DNA of 64,000 bases from Actinoplanes sp. N902-109 (GCF_000389965.1 NC_021191.1:745501-809500); one strand, 5' to 3'; counted from the first letter of the stretch, positions 1-10,524 are shown. A program made the numbers and translations. Notes: generated by a model from the letters alone, not told the origin.

Positions 1-81
1 CCGTCCCGGGTGTAACACAGGTCTCCCGCCGCCGGCTGTCGATCGACTCAGGTCAGCCGGGCCGGCGCCGATGGCGGCGAC

Positions 82-1602
82 GTGAAACTCCTACGTCGCT
101 TGCCGCTCTGGCAGTGGTGGCTGCTCGCCGGCGCAGGCGTCGGCGCGGCTTACCTGGCCATGCCGTCGAACAGCCCGTGGAGCTGGGCCGTCTACAACCT
201 TTTCGGCTTCGCCGCGGCAGTTGTGGTCGTGGTGGGTGTCCGGCGGAACAAGCCGCAGCGGGTGGGCCCCTGGTACTGCTTCGCGGCAGCGCTGCTGCTG
301 TGGGCGCTGGGCGACGTGACGTACGAGGTCCAGTACTTCGCGCTCGACTGGGATTCCTTCCCGGCCCCGGCCGACGTGCCGTACCTGCTGGCCTACCCGG
401 TGTTCGCGGCGGGCTGCTACCGGCTGATCCGGGGCCGGATCTCCGGCCGGGACCGGGCCGGGCTGCTCGACGCCGCCGTGGTGTCGACCGGGCTGAGCCT
501 GCTGACCTGGTCGTTCCTGATGCGCCCCATCGCGGTCGACGACTCGATGGGGGTGCTGCAGCGGCTGGTGTCGCTGGCCTACCCGGCCGGGGATCTGCTC
601 CTGCTGATCATGGTGGTGCGACTGTTCACCACGCCGGGCGCCCGGACGGCCAGTTACCGGTTGCTGGTGACGGCCATCGTCGCCCAGCTGGTCAGCGACA
701 TCGGCTACGCGGTGATCAACATGTTCACCGTCTACACCGACGGCGTTCTCGACGCGGGCTGGATCCTCATGTACCTGCTGTGGGGTGCGGCAGCCCTGCA
801 CCCGTCGATGCGTACGTTGTCCGAGACGGCACCGGACCGCGCCGAGCGGTTCTCGGCCGGCCGGCTGGTGCTGCTGGCCACGGCGTCGCTGCTGGCTCCC
901 GCCGTGCTCGCCGTGCAGGGCTTCACCGATCCCGCCTCCATCGACTGGCCGGCCATCGTGATCGGCTCGGTGGTGCTGTTCCTGCTGGTCGTGCTTCGGA
1001 TGGGCGGGCTGGTGGCCCGGATCCAGGACCAGGCGGCCCAGCTGCGTGCGCTGGCCCACAACGACCCGCTGACCGGGCTGCCCAACCGCCGGGCGTGGGA
1101 TCTGGAACTGAGCCGCGAGATGGCCAAGGCCGTGCGCGGTCACGACGAGGTGGTGGTGGCGATGCTCGACCTCGACCACTTCAAGCGCTACAACGACACG
1201 CTCGGTCACCCGGCCGGCGACCGGCTGCTCAAGGAGGCCGCCGCGGCCTGGCGCGACCGGCTGCGTCCGGCCGACCTGCTGGCCCGGTACGGCGGTGAGG
1301 AATTCGTCGTGCTGCTCACCGAGGTGTCCATGGCGGAGGCTGTCGGGCTGCTCGAACGCATGCTCGCGGCCACCCCGCACGGGCAGACGTTCTCCGCCGG
1401 GGTGGCCCGCTGGGACGGCAGCGAGATCCCCGAGCAGCTGGTCGGCCGGGCCGACCGCGCGCTGTACCAGGCCAAGCACGACGGGCGGGGCAGGGTTGCC
1501 GCTGCCGACCCGGTCGAGCCGGTGCTACCCCGGCGCGTCGGGCAGGTCGTCGAGGAAGTCGCCGGTCGGCGCGAAGAACAACGAGCCCGTCACCGCCGTT
1601 GA
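82..1602 (+). CDS. Membrane-anchored diguanylate cyclase (GGDEF)
   Basis: The protein (506 residues, GTG start) should make c-di-GMP from two GTP at the membrane. The N-terminal 310 residues hold about ten hydrophobic helices forming an uncharacterised membrane sensor. The C-terminal 150 residues are a GGDEF domain with LTGLPNRR, LDLDHFK and an intact GGEEF active site at residues 404-408, so it should be catalytic. No EAL domain is present. It resembles the 36.1 kb cyclase in architecture and sequence, so the two are paralogues. The last 78 bases overlap the end of the convergent peroxidase gene. The ligand of the membrane part is unknown. Confidence 0.9.
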   Translation: MKLLRRLPLWQWWLLAGAGVGAAYLAMPSNSPWSWAVYNLFGFAAAVVVVVGVRRNKPQRVGPWYCFAAALLLWALGDVTYEVQYFALDWDSFPAPADVPYLLAYPVFAAGCYRLIRGRISGRDRAGLLDAAVVSTGLSLLTWSFLMRPIAVDDSMGVLQRLVSLAYPAGDLLLLIMVVRLFTTPGARTASYRLLVTAIVAQLVSDIGYAVINMFTVYTDGVLDAGWILMYLLWGAAALHPSMRTLSETAPDRAERFSAGRLVLLATASLLAPAVLAVQGFTDPASIDWPAIVIGSVVLFLLVVLRMGGLVARIQDQAAQLRALAHNDPLTGLPNRRAWDLELSREMAKAVRGHDEVVVAMLDLDHFKRYNDTLGHPAGDRLLKEAAAAWRDRLRPADLLARYGGEEFVVLLTEVSMAEAVGLLERMLAATPHGQTFSAGVARWDGSEIPEQLVGRADRALYQAKHDGRGRVAAADPVEPVLPRRVGQVVEEVAGRREEQRARHRR

Positions 1603-2478
1603 GAAGTCGAGGATGCGGTCGTACGTGCCGTACGGGTCACCCAGGAACATCCGCCGCAGCATGAGTTCCGGGACGTCCGGGGTGGCGGCGTACGCGATGT
1701 AGTAGGTGCCGAACTCGCCCTTGCCGATGCTGCCGAACGGCATGTTGTCGCGCAGGATCTTGAGCTCGTTGCCCTCGTGGTCCTCGACCACGTTGAGGTG
1801 CACGTGCGAGTTGGCCGCCTTGTCGGCGATCTCCAGGTTGTCGAGCTTGGTGCGGCCGATCACCGCCTCCTGCTGCTCCACGGACAGCGTGTTCCAGGCC
1901 GCCATGTCATGCAGGTACTTCTGCACCATGACATAGCTGCCCCCGGCGAAGTCCGGGTCCTCGTCGCCCACCAGCACCGCGCGCTCGGCGGTCGCCCCGG
2001 TCGGGTTCTCGGTGCCGTCGACAAAGCCCAGTAGGTCACGCTCGTCGAAGTACTTGAAGCCGTGGGTCTCGTCGACGATGTCCGCGGCGCCGGCCAGCCG
2101 TTGGCCGATCTTGGTGGCCATCTCGAAGCACACGTCGAGTTGCCCGGCCCGCAGATGGAAGAGCAGGTCGCCGGGGGTGGCCGGGGCGCTGTGGGCCGGG
2201 CCCTTCCACTGCCGGAAGCGGTGCAGCTGGGCCGGGCGCGGTCCGGTGAACAAGCGGTCCCACAGGTCCGACCCGATGCCGGTGACGCAGGACAACTGCG
2301 CGGCCGGGATGCGGAAACCGACCGAGCGCTGCAGGGCGCTGAGCTCCTCGAGCAGATCCCGGACGGCCGCCTCGCCGCCCTCGCGGACCGTGGCCACCAG
2401 GAAGATCGCGGCATCGGTGAGCGGCGCGAGCACCGCCTGGGACGTAACGGTGGGTCCTACTGGTCTTGGTGCGGTCAC
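1525..2478 (-). CDS. DyP-type heme peroxidase
   Basis: This 317-residue protein is a dye-decolourising peroxidase, which uses heme and hydrogen peroxide to oxidise phenolic or dye substrates. The family motif GFVDG lies at residues 151-155, with the catalytic Asp at 154, and a heme-ligand His is expected in SHVHLN near residue 225. The C-terminal section (GKGEFGTYYIAYA) resembles the cytoplasmic YfeX-like class. No Tat or Sec signal is visible, and the C-terminus lacks an encapsulin-targeting tail. The start is GTG and lies only 17 bases from the divergent dehydrogenase start, so the two promoters must overlap coding sequence or the mRNAs are leaderless. Confidence 0.92.
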   Translation of the reverse strand: MTAPRPVGPTVTSQAVLAPLTDAAIFLVATVREGGEAAVRDLLEELSALQRSVGFRIPAAQLSCVTGIGSDLWDRLFTGPRPAQLHRFRQWKGPAHSAPATPGDLLFHLRAGQLDVCFEMATKIGQRLAGAADIVDETHGFKYFDERDLLGFVDGTENPTGATAERAVLVGDEDPDFAGGSYVMVQKYLHDMAAWNTLSVEQQEAVIGRTKLDNLEIADKAANSHVHLNVVEDHEGNELKILRDNMPFGSIGKGEFGTYYIAYAATPDVPELMLRRMFLGDPYGTYDRILDFSTAVTGSLFFAPTGDFLDDLPDAPG

Positions 2479-2495
2479 TGCAGCACTCTAGAGCC

Positions 2496-3317
2496 ATGGA
2501 GCGCTTCGAGTACGCCGGCCGGACCTGTGTCGTGACCGGCGCGGCGAGCGGGATCGGCGCCGCGCTGGCGATCGAGCTGGCCCGCCGCGGTGCCGTGCTG
2601 GTGCTGGTCGACCGGGATGCCGACGGCCTGGCCGCGGTGCAGGCCAGGCTCGCGCCGGCCAAGGCCGACATCGAGGTGGTGGATCTCGCCGACGGCGGCG
2701 ACCGGCTTGACCTCGCCGCCCGGGTGGCCGACCGGCACGGCGGGGTGGATCTGCTGGTCAACAACGCCGGGGTCGCCATGAGCGGCACGTTCGACCAGGT
2801 CAGCATGGCCGACTTCGACTGGCTGATGGAGATCAACCTGCGGGCGGTGGTCCGGCTGACCAAGGCGTTCCTGCCGCAGCTGCTGGCCCGGCCCGGGTCG
2901 CACGTGGTCACCCTGTCCAGCCTGTTCGGGCTGGTCGCACCGGCCGCCCAGGTGGCGTACGCGACCAGCAAGTTCGCGGTCCGCGGCTTCTCCGAGGCGC
3001 TGCGGCACGAGCTCGCCGGCCGGGTCGGGGTGACCGTGGTGCACCCCGGCGGTGTGCGCACGAACATCGCCGTCAACGCGCGGATCAGCGGGCCCGATCC
3101 GGACGGCCGGCAGGCGGCGCAGGCCCGGGACTTCAGCGAACGGGCGCTGACGATGCCGCCCGAGCGAGCCGCCCGGCTGATCGTGGCCGCGGTGCAGGCG
3201 CGTAAGCCACGCCTGGTGATCAGCGGCGTGGCGAAGACGGCCGACCTGCTGGTGCGGCTCGCCCCCGGACACTACTGGGACGTGATCGCCCGGCTGATAC
3301 CGGTCAAGGGACTCTGA
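2496..3317 (+). CDS. Short-chain dehydrogenase/reductase (SDR)
   Basis: This 273-residue classical SDR should be an NAD(P)-dependent alcohol/ketone oxidoreductase. It shows the cofactor motif TGAASGIG at residues 14-21, NNAG at 89-92, and the catalytic set Ser141/142, Tyr155 and Lys159 (YATSK). I chose the ATG at 2496, because an upstream in-frame start at 2466 adds residues that do not fit the family and runs into the divergent peroxidase gene. The substrate cannot be told from sequence. The C-terminus is slightly hydrophobic, as in short SDRs acting on lipophilic substrates. Confidence 0.88.
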   Translation: MERFEYAGRTCVVTGAASGIGAALAIELARRGAVLVLVDRDADGLAAVQARLAPAKADIEVVDLADGGDRLDLAARVADRHGGVDLLVNNAGVAMSGTFDQVSMADFDWLMEINLRAVVRLTKAFLPQLLARPGSHVVTLSSLFGLVAPAAQVAYATSKFAVRGFSEALRHELAGRVGVTVVHPGGVRTNIAVNARISGPDPDGRQAAQARDFSERALTMPPERAARLIVAAVQARKPRLVISGVAKTADLLVRLAPGHYWDVIARLIPVKGL

Positions 3318-3376
3318 GCCGGCCGTGTCGGTGCGATGTCGGCGCGGTGTCAGCGGCGCCGGGCACGCTGATCGGC

Positions 3377-4335
<959 letters not shown>

Positions 4336-4336
<1 letters not shown>

Positions 4337-5127
4337 TGGCGACCTTGGCGATCAACCCCAGTCCCCGTCCGTTCCGGCTCGTGCGGCATTCCTGGGCCCT
4401 GGCGCGGCGCAGCCTCATCAAGACCTGGCGTACGCCCGAGGCGCTGGTCGACGTCACCATCCAGCCGGCCATCTTCCTGCTGCTGTTCACCTACATCTTC
4501 GGCGGCGCGATCAACGGCTCCACCCACGACTACCTGCAGTTCCTGCTGCCCGGCATCCTGGCGCAGACGATCGCCACCGGCTGCATCGCGATCGGCGTCA
4601 ACCTCAACACCGACATCGAGAAGGGCATCTTCGACCGGTTCCGGTCGCTGCCGATCCCGCGGTCCGCGCCACTGCTGGGTGCGGTGCTCGGCGACGTCGT
4701 CCGCTATCTGCTCGTCACGGCGGTCACCATCGGGTTCGGGTACGTCCTCGGCTTCCGGATCACCACCGACCCGGCCCGGGCGCTGGCCGGTGGGCTGCTG
4801 GCGGTCCTGTTCGCGCTGTGCCTGAGCTGGCTGCCGGTGTGGGTGGCGCTGAAGGTCCGCACCCCGGGCGCGGTGCAGGGGCTGATGTTCGCCGGCATCC
4901 TGCCGCTGAGCTTCGCGTCCAACGTCTTCGTCGGCACCGACACGCTGCCCGGCTGGATGCAGAGCTTCGTGCACGTCAACCCGATGACCCACCTGGTCGC
5001 ATCGGTGCGCGGGCTGTTCCTGGGCGCACCGATCGGCAACCACATCTGGTGGACCCTCGCCTGGTGCGCCGGTTTCGTCGTCGTGTTCATGCCGCTGGCG
5101 CTGCGGGCGTACCGGAAGAAGGTCTAG
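4336..5127 (+). CDS. ABC-2 type exporter permease, DrrB-like
   Basis: This 263-residue membrane protein is the partner of the DrrA-like ATPase directly upstream. About six transmembrane helices are visible, starting after a short cytoplasmic N-terminus. The conserved region around FDRFRSLPIPR and the following hydrophobic segments is typical of the DrrB family. The start overlaps the ATPase stop by one base. The gene ends back to back with the AfsR-like regulator on the other strand (four-base overlap), so no transcription terminator fits between them. The exported compound is unknown. Confidence 0.92.
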
Positions 5128-8100
5128 AGCAACTCGGTCATCAGCTCGCGGATGCGGGCGGTGGCCTCCGGCACGGGAATCCGGCGGTGGTCCTCGCTTG
5201 CGAGGGGCGCCGCCAGCCGCGTGAACTGGGCCGGCGGGAACATGGTCCGCATGTTGGCGCCGGTGCTCATGCCCAGCTTCCACAGTTCCCGGGCCAGCTC
5301 CAGCTGACCACGGTGCTGGGCCAGCAGCGCCCCGCCGACCGCCCACGCGCCGATCAGCGGAACGTCGAGCCCGGGCTGGTTGCTGTCGGCGCGGGCCTGG
5401 GTCAGCAACGCGACGGCGGTGGCGTCGGCCCGCGGTGCCGGATGGCCGGCCGCCGCGGCCAGCTGCAGGACGGCGGCGGCGATCCGGAACATCACCCGCT
5501 GCTGCGGCTGCGGATCGTTGAGGTCGCGTGCCGCCAGCACGATCTGGTCGGCGCAGCGCTGCATCTCCGCCCAGTCCTGCCGCTGCCAGGCGATGTTCGC
5601 CAGGCCCAGGTACGCCTGCGCCTGATCCCAGTCCTGACCCTGGTCGGTCAGTGCCGCGTCCCGCAGCCGGTGCTCGGCGTCGGCGTCGCCCTCGAGCGCG
5701 AGCTGGATGTCCAGCATCAGCCGCATCGACCGGGCGTCCTGCGCCGCGCCGACCATCTCCATGTGGCGCACGCTGCGGGCCAGCCACTCGACCGCGGTGC
5801 CGTCCGCCCGCGCCCGTACGGAGCTGCCGATGCCCTGCGCGGTCATGCCCATGCCCCAGTTGTCGCCCGCGGCCTCGAAGCTGCGGTACGCCTGCTCGGC
5901 GGCATCGGCCGGATCGCTGCCGTCGACCATCTCCCGGATCGCCGACCAGGCGAACAACCCGTAGGCCCGGACGTACGGATCCTCGTGCGTGGCGAGCCGC
6001 TCCGCCGTGGCGCGGGCCTCGGCCGAGGGCAGCCGGTGCAGCAGCGGCAGCAGTTCGGCGAGCGCCGCATTCCGGGGGGACACCTCGGCCGCGTGCTTCT
6101 GCAGTACGGCCCGCAGCGCCCGCCCGGCCAGCACCGACAACCGCACCGGCCCGGTGATGCCCGAGTTGATCAGGATCAGCAGCAGCACCCACACCAGCCG
6201 GGAAGGGTCGGCCCCCGCACCGCGCACCAACGCCGACCGCCGGCGGGCCGCGATGTCCTCGACGTGCAGCATCGGCTGCGCCCACGTGCTCACCTCGAGG
6301 TGCAACCCGCGGATCATGAGCACGTAGAAAACCGGCGCGGCCACGTCCACGGCCGCCGCCTCGTCCCCGCTGGACATCGCCCAGCGCAGCGCGGCCAGCA
6401 GGTTCTCCTGATCGCGGGCAACCGCCGCCAGCGTCTCCAGCTGACGCGGGCCGATCAGGTGGGCGCTCAGCTCCACCGCCGTGCCGCGGGCCCAGGACAC
6501 CAGCCCGGCCATCGCGGGACCCCGGTCGTCCAGCCGGGCCTCGCCGTACTCCCGGACCGTCTCCAGCATCCGGTAGCGCGGCGGCCCGCCGTTGGCCTCC
6601 AGCACCAGCAGCGACTGCTCGACCAGCACGGCCAGCCCGCGCCGTACGTCGGTGCGGCCCGCCACCGCCGCCGCGGTCGCGGCGGTGAACGGCGCCGGGA
6701 TGACGGCAAGCCGTTGCAGCAGCTCGCGTTCGTCGTTCGCCAGCAGTTCGCGGCTCCAGTCGACCATGGCCCACAGGCTCGCGTGCCGGTCGGGCAGCCC
6801 GCGCAGGGCATCGTCGAGCAGCGCGAACCGGTCGCTCAGCCCGGCCAGCACGTCGTCGATCGGCATGTGCCGCAGCCGGGCGGCGGCCAGCTCCAGCGCC
6901 AGCGGCAGATTGTCGAGCCGGTGGCACAGCTCCAGCGCCCGTCCGGTGTCCCAGGTGGACAGTGCGCCGCCGGCGCGGGCGCGGGCCTCCAGCAGGGCGA
7001 GGGCTTCGGTGTCGGGCAGCGTCTCCAGGCGGTGCACGACCTCCCCGGCCAGCCCGAGCGGGGCCCGGCTGGTGGCGAGCACGGTCACCTCGGGGGCGGT
7101 CCCCAGCAGATCGGCGACCACCTGCGCGGCGGCGTCCAGCACGTGCTCGCAGTTGTCCAGCACGAGCAGGGCGTTCAGCTCGGCTGCGGCCGTACGCAAG
7201 CGATCGCGCGGGCTGAGCACGCGCCGTTCCGCCGAGAGCACCGTGGTCGTCTCGGTGCCGCCGACCGCGGACAGCACGGCGGGCAGGACCTCCTCGGGGG
7301 TACGCACACCGGCGAGCTCGACCACCCGCACCGCACCGGACGCCCGGCGGGTCACCTCGGCGGCCAGCCGGGTCTTCCCGGCGCCCCCGGTGGCGACGAC
7401 GGTGACCAGTGGCGCCGCCACCAGATCGGCCTCGACGGCGGCGAGGTCGCGGTCCCGCCCGACCAGCGCGGTGCCGGGCCGCCGCCACGACGCGGGCATC
7501 GCCGACCGGATGACGCGCCGCGGCCGGGCGATGGTCAGCTCGCCGCGCAGCAGGGCCAGGTGCACGTCGGTGATGACCGGCGAGGGATCGGTGCCGTACC
7601 GGTCGGCCAGGTCGGCCCGCAGCCGTTCCACCACGTCCAGCGCCTCGGCGTCGCGGCCCTGAGCGGCCAGCACCCGCACCAGCAGCGCGGCGGCGGGCTC
7701 GTCCGGCGGCGTCCGCGCGGTCAACCGGCGCAGGTCGTCCTCGTCGAAGGCGCCCGCACCGGCGAGCGCACACTCGGCCCGCACCGTGACGACCTCGGCG
7801 AACAGCCGGGCTGCCTCGGCCCCCGGCAGCTCGGGCACCTCGGGGAACAACGCCCGGGCCTCGTCGGCGGCCGTGCGGGCGCTCGCCGGGTCGCCGTCGC
7901 GCAGCGCGGCCCGGGACCGGTCGACCAGGGTGCGGGCCAGCCCGCCATCCGTCTCGACCTGGTCGGCCGGTGTGCGGTAGCCGCCCGGTACGGCGAGGAC
8001 GGGCACCCCCAGCCGCCGCACCCGGGAGATCAGCGCCTGCACCGCCCCGGTGGCGTCCTCGGGCGGGTCTCCCTGCCAGACCGCGTCCACCAGCGCCCCG

Positions 8101-8213
8101 CTGGACACCGCCCGGCCGCGCGCATCGACCAGCTCACGGATCACCGCCGCCAGGCGCTCCCCGCGCACCGGCGTCCCGTCCACGGCCAGCGGGCCGAACG
8201 TCGTGATCCGCAC
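5124..8213 (-). CDS. AfsR/SARP-like regulator with BTAD and NB-ARC ATPase
   Basis: This 1029-residue protein has the layout of AfsR-type transcription regulators: an N-terminal winged-helix DNA-binding region (residues 1-85), a bacterial transcriptional activation domain (about 90-235), an NB-ARC/STAND ATPase domain beginning near 250 with Walker A GGAGKT at 276-281 and Walker B LLVLDNCEH further on, and a long helical repeat C-terminus. Such proteins activate secondary-metabolism or stress genes in response to ATP and phosphorylation. The start is GTG. The exporter next door is convergent, and no biosynthetic cluster is visible in the window, so its target is unclear. Confidence 0.88.
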   Translation of the reverse strand: MRITTFGPLAVDGTPVRGERLAAVIRELVDARGRAVSSGALVDAVWQGDPPEDATGAVQALISRVRRLGVPVLAVPGGYRTPADQVETDGGLARTLVDRSRAALRDGDPASARTAADEARALFPEVPELPGAEAARLFAEVVTVRAECALAGAGAFDEDDLRRLTARTPPDEPAAALLVRVLAAQGRDAEALDVVERLRADLADRYGTDPSPVITDVHLALLRGELTIARPRRVIRSAMPASWRRPGTALVGRDRDLAAVEADLVAAPLVTVVATGGAGKTRLAAEVTRRASGAVRVVELAGVRTPEEVLPAVLSAVGGTETTTVLSAERRVLSPRDRLRTAAAELNALLVLDNCEHVLDAAAQVVADLLGTAPEVTVLATSRAPLGLAGEVVHRLETLPDTEALALLEARARAGGALSTWDTGRALELCHRLDNLPLALELAAARLRHMPIDDVLAGLSDRFALLDDALRGLPDRHASLWAMVDWSRELLANDERELLQRLAVIPAPFTAATAAAVAGRTDVRRGLAVLVEQSLLVLEANGGPPRYRMLETVREYGEARLDDRGPAMAGLVSWARGTAVELSAHLIGPRQLETLAAVARDQENLLAALRWAMSSGDEAAAVDVAAPVFYVLMIRGLHLEVSTWAQPMLHVEDIAARRRSALVRGAGADPSRLVWVLLLILINSGITGPVRLSVLAGRALRAVLQKHAAEVSPRNAALAELLPLLHRLPSAEARATAERLATHEDPYVRAYGLFAWSAIREMVDGSDPADAAEQAYRSFEAAGDNWGMGMTAQGIGSSVRARADGTAVEWLARSVRHMEMVGAAQDARSMRLMLDIQLALEGDADAEHRLRDAALTDQGQDWDQAQAYLGLANIAWQRQDWAEMQRCADQIVLAARDLNDPQPQQRVMFRIAAAVLQLAAAAGHPAPRADATAVALLTQARADSNQPGLDVPLIGAWAVGGALLAQHRGQLELARELWKLGMSTGANMRTMFPPAQFTRLAAPLASEDHRRIPVPEATARIRELMTELL

Positions 8214-8222
8214 CCGTGCAGG

Positions 8223-8969
8223 CTACGGCGTCGGCGCGCCGGGTGGCTCGATCAGGGGTGCCAGCCCGTCGAGGACGCGGCGCAGACCGAAGTCGTAACT
8301 GTGCCCGGGGTCGTGGGCGGCGCGGTGGGCCGTGCCGGCGGCGGTGCCCACGCGGGTGGCCAGGGGATAGTCGGCGGGGTTGAGGAAGCGGGCGAGCAGC
8401 GGCCCGGCGTCGGCCCACCACTGCTCATCGGTCAGGGCGGTGGTCTCGGCGACGGCTTGTGCCTCGAGGGCGGCGCGGGCGCTTGCCGTCACGAAGGTCA
8501 GCAGGTGGGTGAGGCAGTCGTCCATCTGCACGTCTGTGAGGCCGAGACCGTCGAGGGCGGTCAGCTCGTGCTCGTACTTGCCGATCGCGCCCGGGCCGAG
8601 GACCGGCCGCTGGGCCGGCACCGCGGTCAGCCAGGGGTGGTCGCGCAGCAGCACGCGGTTGTCCTCGGCCACGGCGGTGAGGCGGTCGCGCCAGGGGCGG
8701 CCGGTCGTGTCGGTGCGCGGCATGTGGGCGTACACGAGGTCGACCATGAGGTCCACCAGTTCGGCTTTGCCCGGCACGTGGGTGTAGACGCTCATCGGCG
8801 CGGTGCCGATGGCCTCGGCCACCCGCCGGATCGTCAGCGCCGCCAGGCCGTCGCGGTCGGCGATCCGGAGCGCGGCGGTGATCACGTGGTCGAGCGTCAG
8901 GCCGCGGCGGGGGCCCTTGCGGGGGATCGCCGACTCGTCCCGCCACAACAGGGCGAGCGTGATCCGCAT
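8223..8969 (-). CDS. TetR-family repressor (TetR_C C-terminal domain)
   Basis: The 248-residue protein carries a TetR-type helix-turn-helix at about residues 20-70 (ITAALRIADRDGLAALTIRR, then SVYTHVPGK) and a C-terminal ligand domain of the tetracycline-repressor kind. It follows the AfsR-like start by nine bases in the opposite reading direction but on the same strand. I chose the ATG at 8969 (MRITLALLW); an upstream GTG/ATG would lie inside the operator. It is divergent from the VOC gene, with a GTAC-type palindrome between them, so it probably represses that gene and itself. Confidence 0.9.
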   Translation of the reverse strand: MRITLALLWRDESAIPRKGPRRGLTLDHVITAALRIADRDGLAALTIRRVAEAIGTAPMSVYTHVPGKAELVDLMVDLVYAHMPRTDTTGRPWRDRLTAVAEDNRVLLRDHPWLTAVPAQRPVLGPGAIGKYEHELTALDGLGLTDVQMDDCLTHLLTFVTASARAALEAQAVAETTALTDEQWWADAGPLLARFLNPADYPLATRVGTAAGTAHRAAHDPGHSYDFGLRRVLDGLAPLIEPPGAPTP

Positions 8970-8984
8970 GTCTCGTGGCACACT

Positions 8985-8995
8985 GTACATAGTAC
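8985..8995. promoter_or_regulatory. Probable TetR operator GTACATAGTAC
   Basis: The 45-bp gap between the divergent TetR and VOC-fold genes holds GTAC-ATA-GTAC, two self-complementary GTAC half-sites three bases apart. Such GTAC repeats are common TetR-family operators. The site sits about 15 bases from either start codon, where bound repressor would block both transcripts. The assignment rests on position and symmetry only. Confidence 0.55.
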
Positions 8996-9013
8996 GGAGA
9001 AGAGGGGGAGCCC

Positions 9014-9406
9014 ATGAACATCACCTCGTCCGCCGTGTCCCTGAACGTCGACGACGTCGAGGCGTCCAGCCGATTCCTGGCCGAGCACTTCGGCTTCCGG
9101 GAGGTGATGGCCGCCGACGGGTTCTCGTCGCTGCACCGCGACGACGCCGGGATGACCGTCATCTACCTGCGCCGGGGGCTGTCCACCCTGCCCGCCGACC
9201 AGCGCGACGACCACGCCGCCGGGCTGATCCTGGCGTTCGAGGTCGACGACCTGACCGGCGAGCTGGCCCGGCTGCAAGCCGAGGGGGTCGCGATCACGAT
9301 GCCGCTGACCAGTGAGGAGTGGGGCGAGCGGGCCTTTCAGGTGCGCGACCCCAACGGTGTGATCGTGCAGCTCGTGGACTGGAACGCTCAGTCGAACCAG
9401 GCGTAA
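9014..9406 (+). CDS. VOC-fold (glyoxalase/bleomycin-resistance) protein
   Basis: This 130-residue protein has the two beta-alpha-beta-beta-beta modules of the vicinal oxygen chelate fold (LNVDDVEASSRFLAEHFGF, then LAFEVDDLTGELARL and VRDPNGVIVQLVDW). The last module usually supplies a metal-ligand Glu; here the position reads Gln (VIVQLV), so it may be a binding protein rather than a metal enzyme. It has a strong ribosome binding site (GAGGGGGAG) and starts at the ATG at 9014. Its likely repressor is the divergent TetR gene. Its 3' end overlaps the convergent beta-propeller gene by 19 bases. Confidence 0.85.
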   Translation: MNITSSAVSLNVDDVEASSRFLAEHFGFREVMAADGFSSLHRDDAGMTVIYLRRGLSTLPADQRDDHAAGLILAFEVDDLTGELARLQAEGVAITMPLTSEEWGERAFQVRDPNGVIVQLVDWNAQSNQA

Positions 9407-10524
9407 CGCTTGCGGTTCTGCCCGCCGATCGTGGTGAAGTCGCCGCCCGCGCCCAGCACGCCGCGGCTGCTGTCGACGGCCAGGGTGCGCACCCCGGCCA
9501 CGCCGTTGGCCTGCGGCGCCCAGCCGGTCAGGCCGCCGTTACGGGAGATCGCGGCCAGCTTGACCCGGGACACCGAACCGTCGGTGCAGGTGCCGTGCGC
9601 GCCGTTGTTGACCGTGGTGCAGGCCTGGTCGAAGTGCCCGCCCACGAACACCGTCCCGGCCAGCGTGGCGATCGCGGCGGCGTCCCCGTCGAACACCCGC
9701 TGCCAGCGCAGTGTGCCGGTGCTGGTCCATGCCATCGCCCGGCCGCCCTGGCCGCCGGTGGCCGCGTACACCCCGGCCGAGTCGGTGGCGATCGCGTTCA
9801 CCTGGGCCGGGGCCCGGGGGAGGAAGCTCCTGAGCACCGTACCGCTGCCGGCTGCGACAGCGGCCAGCCGCAGGGTGCCGGAGACGCCGCTGATCCGGTG
9901 GAACGCGCCGCCGACGTAGATTCTGTCGCCGCTGACCGCCAGGGCGTGCACCGAGTCGTCGGCGCTGGGCCGCCAGGCGCCGGCCAGGCCCCCGGTGGCC
10001 AGGGAGAACGCGGCGAGGTTACCGCGCGCCGAGCCGTCGACCGCGGTGAAGCTGCCGCCGGCATAGAGCCGTCCGGCGCCGACGGCCAGCGCGTACGGCG
10101 TCCCGGTGACCCGGTGCGAGAACGTACCGACGGCACCGGACCCGGCATCGAGCTGGACCAGGTTGTCCCGCGCCCACCCGGAGACCTTGGTGAAGCTGCC
10201 GCCCGCGTACACCGACGAACCGTTGACGGTGAGCGTGCGCACCACGCTGTTGGCGCTCGGCGCCCAGCTGAGCAGCGCGCCCGACGCCGAGTCGAAGGCG
10301 GCCAGCCGGTTGCGGGCATAGCTGCGCCCACCCCAGCTGACGCTGGTGAACGAACCGCCGGCATAGACGGTGCTGCCCCGGTAGGCCAGCGCGTACACCG
10401 AGCCGTTGAACAGTGGTGCCTTGCGCGGTGTGGGGCTGACGGCGAGGGCGGGGGAGGCCGGGCTGACCAGAAGAAGGCTGAAAACTATGGCAAAACGGAT
10501 GAGGCGCACATACCGATCAACCAT
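9388..10524 (-). CDS. Secreted beta-propeller protein with delta-60 repeats
   Basis: This 378-residue protein begins with a Sec signal peptide ending near SPALA (about residue 28). The mature part is made of repeated units of about 50 residues, each carrying a version of VYAGGSFT followed by LAAFD and W.P, as in the Delta_60 repeat family, and should fold as a beta-propeller. The role is unknown; such proteins are secreted or wall-associated. Its ATG overlaps the stop of the upstream phosphodiesterase gene (ATGGTTGA), so the two are probably translationally coupled. Confidence 0.8.
   Translation of the reverse strand: MVDRYVRLIRFAIVFSLLLVSPASPALAVSPTPRKAPLFNGSVYALAYRGSTVYAGGSFTSVSWGGRSYARNRLAAFDSASGALLSWAPSANSVVRTLTVNGSSVYAGGSFTKVSGWARDNLVQLDAGSGAVGTFSHRVTGTPYALAVGAGRLYAGGSFTAVDGSARGNLAAFSLATGGLAGAWRPSADDSVHALAVSGDRIYVGGAFHRISGVSGTLRLAAVAAGSGTVLRSFLPRAPAQVNAIATDSAGVYAATGGQGGRAMAWTSTGTLRWQRVFDGDAAAIATLAGTVFVGGHFDQACTTVNNGAHGTCTDGSVSRVKLAAISRNGGLTGWAPQANGVAGVRTLAVDSSRGVLGAGGDFTTIGGQNRKRYAWFD

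Noticed and set aside
1525..2478. Encapsulin cargo peroxidase
   Set aside because: There is no targeting tail at the C-terminus and no encapsulin gene nearby.
5124..8213. AfsR-like regulator as part of an antibiotic gene cluster
   Set aside because: No polyketide, peptide or terpene synthase is present around it.
4818..9017. Open frame of 1399 codons on the + strand
   Set aside because: It runs antisense to the AfsR-like and TetR genes and has no family resemblance.
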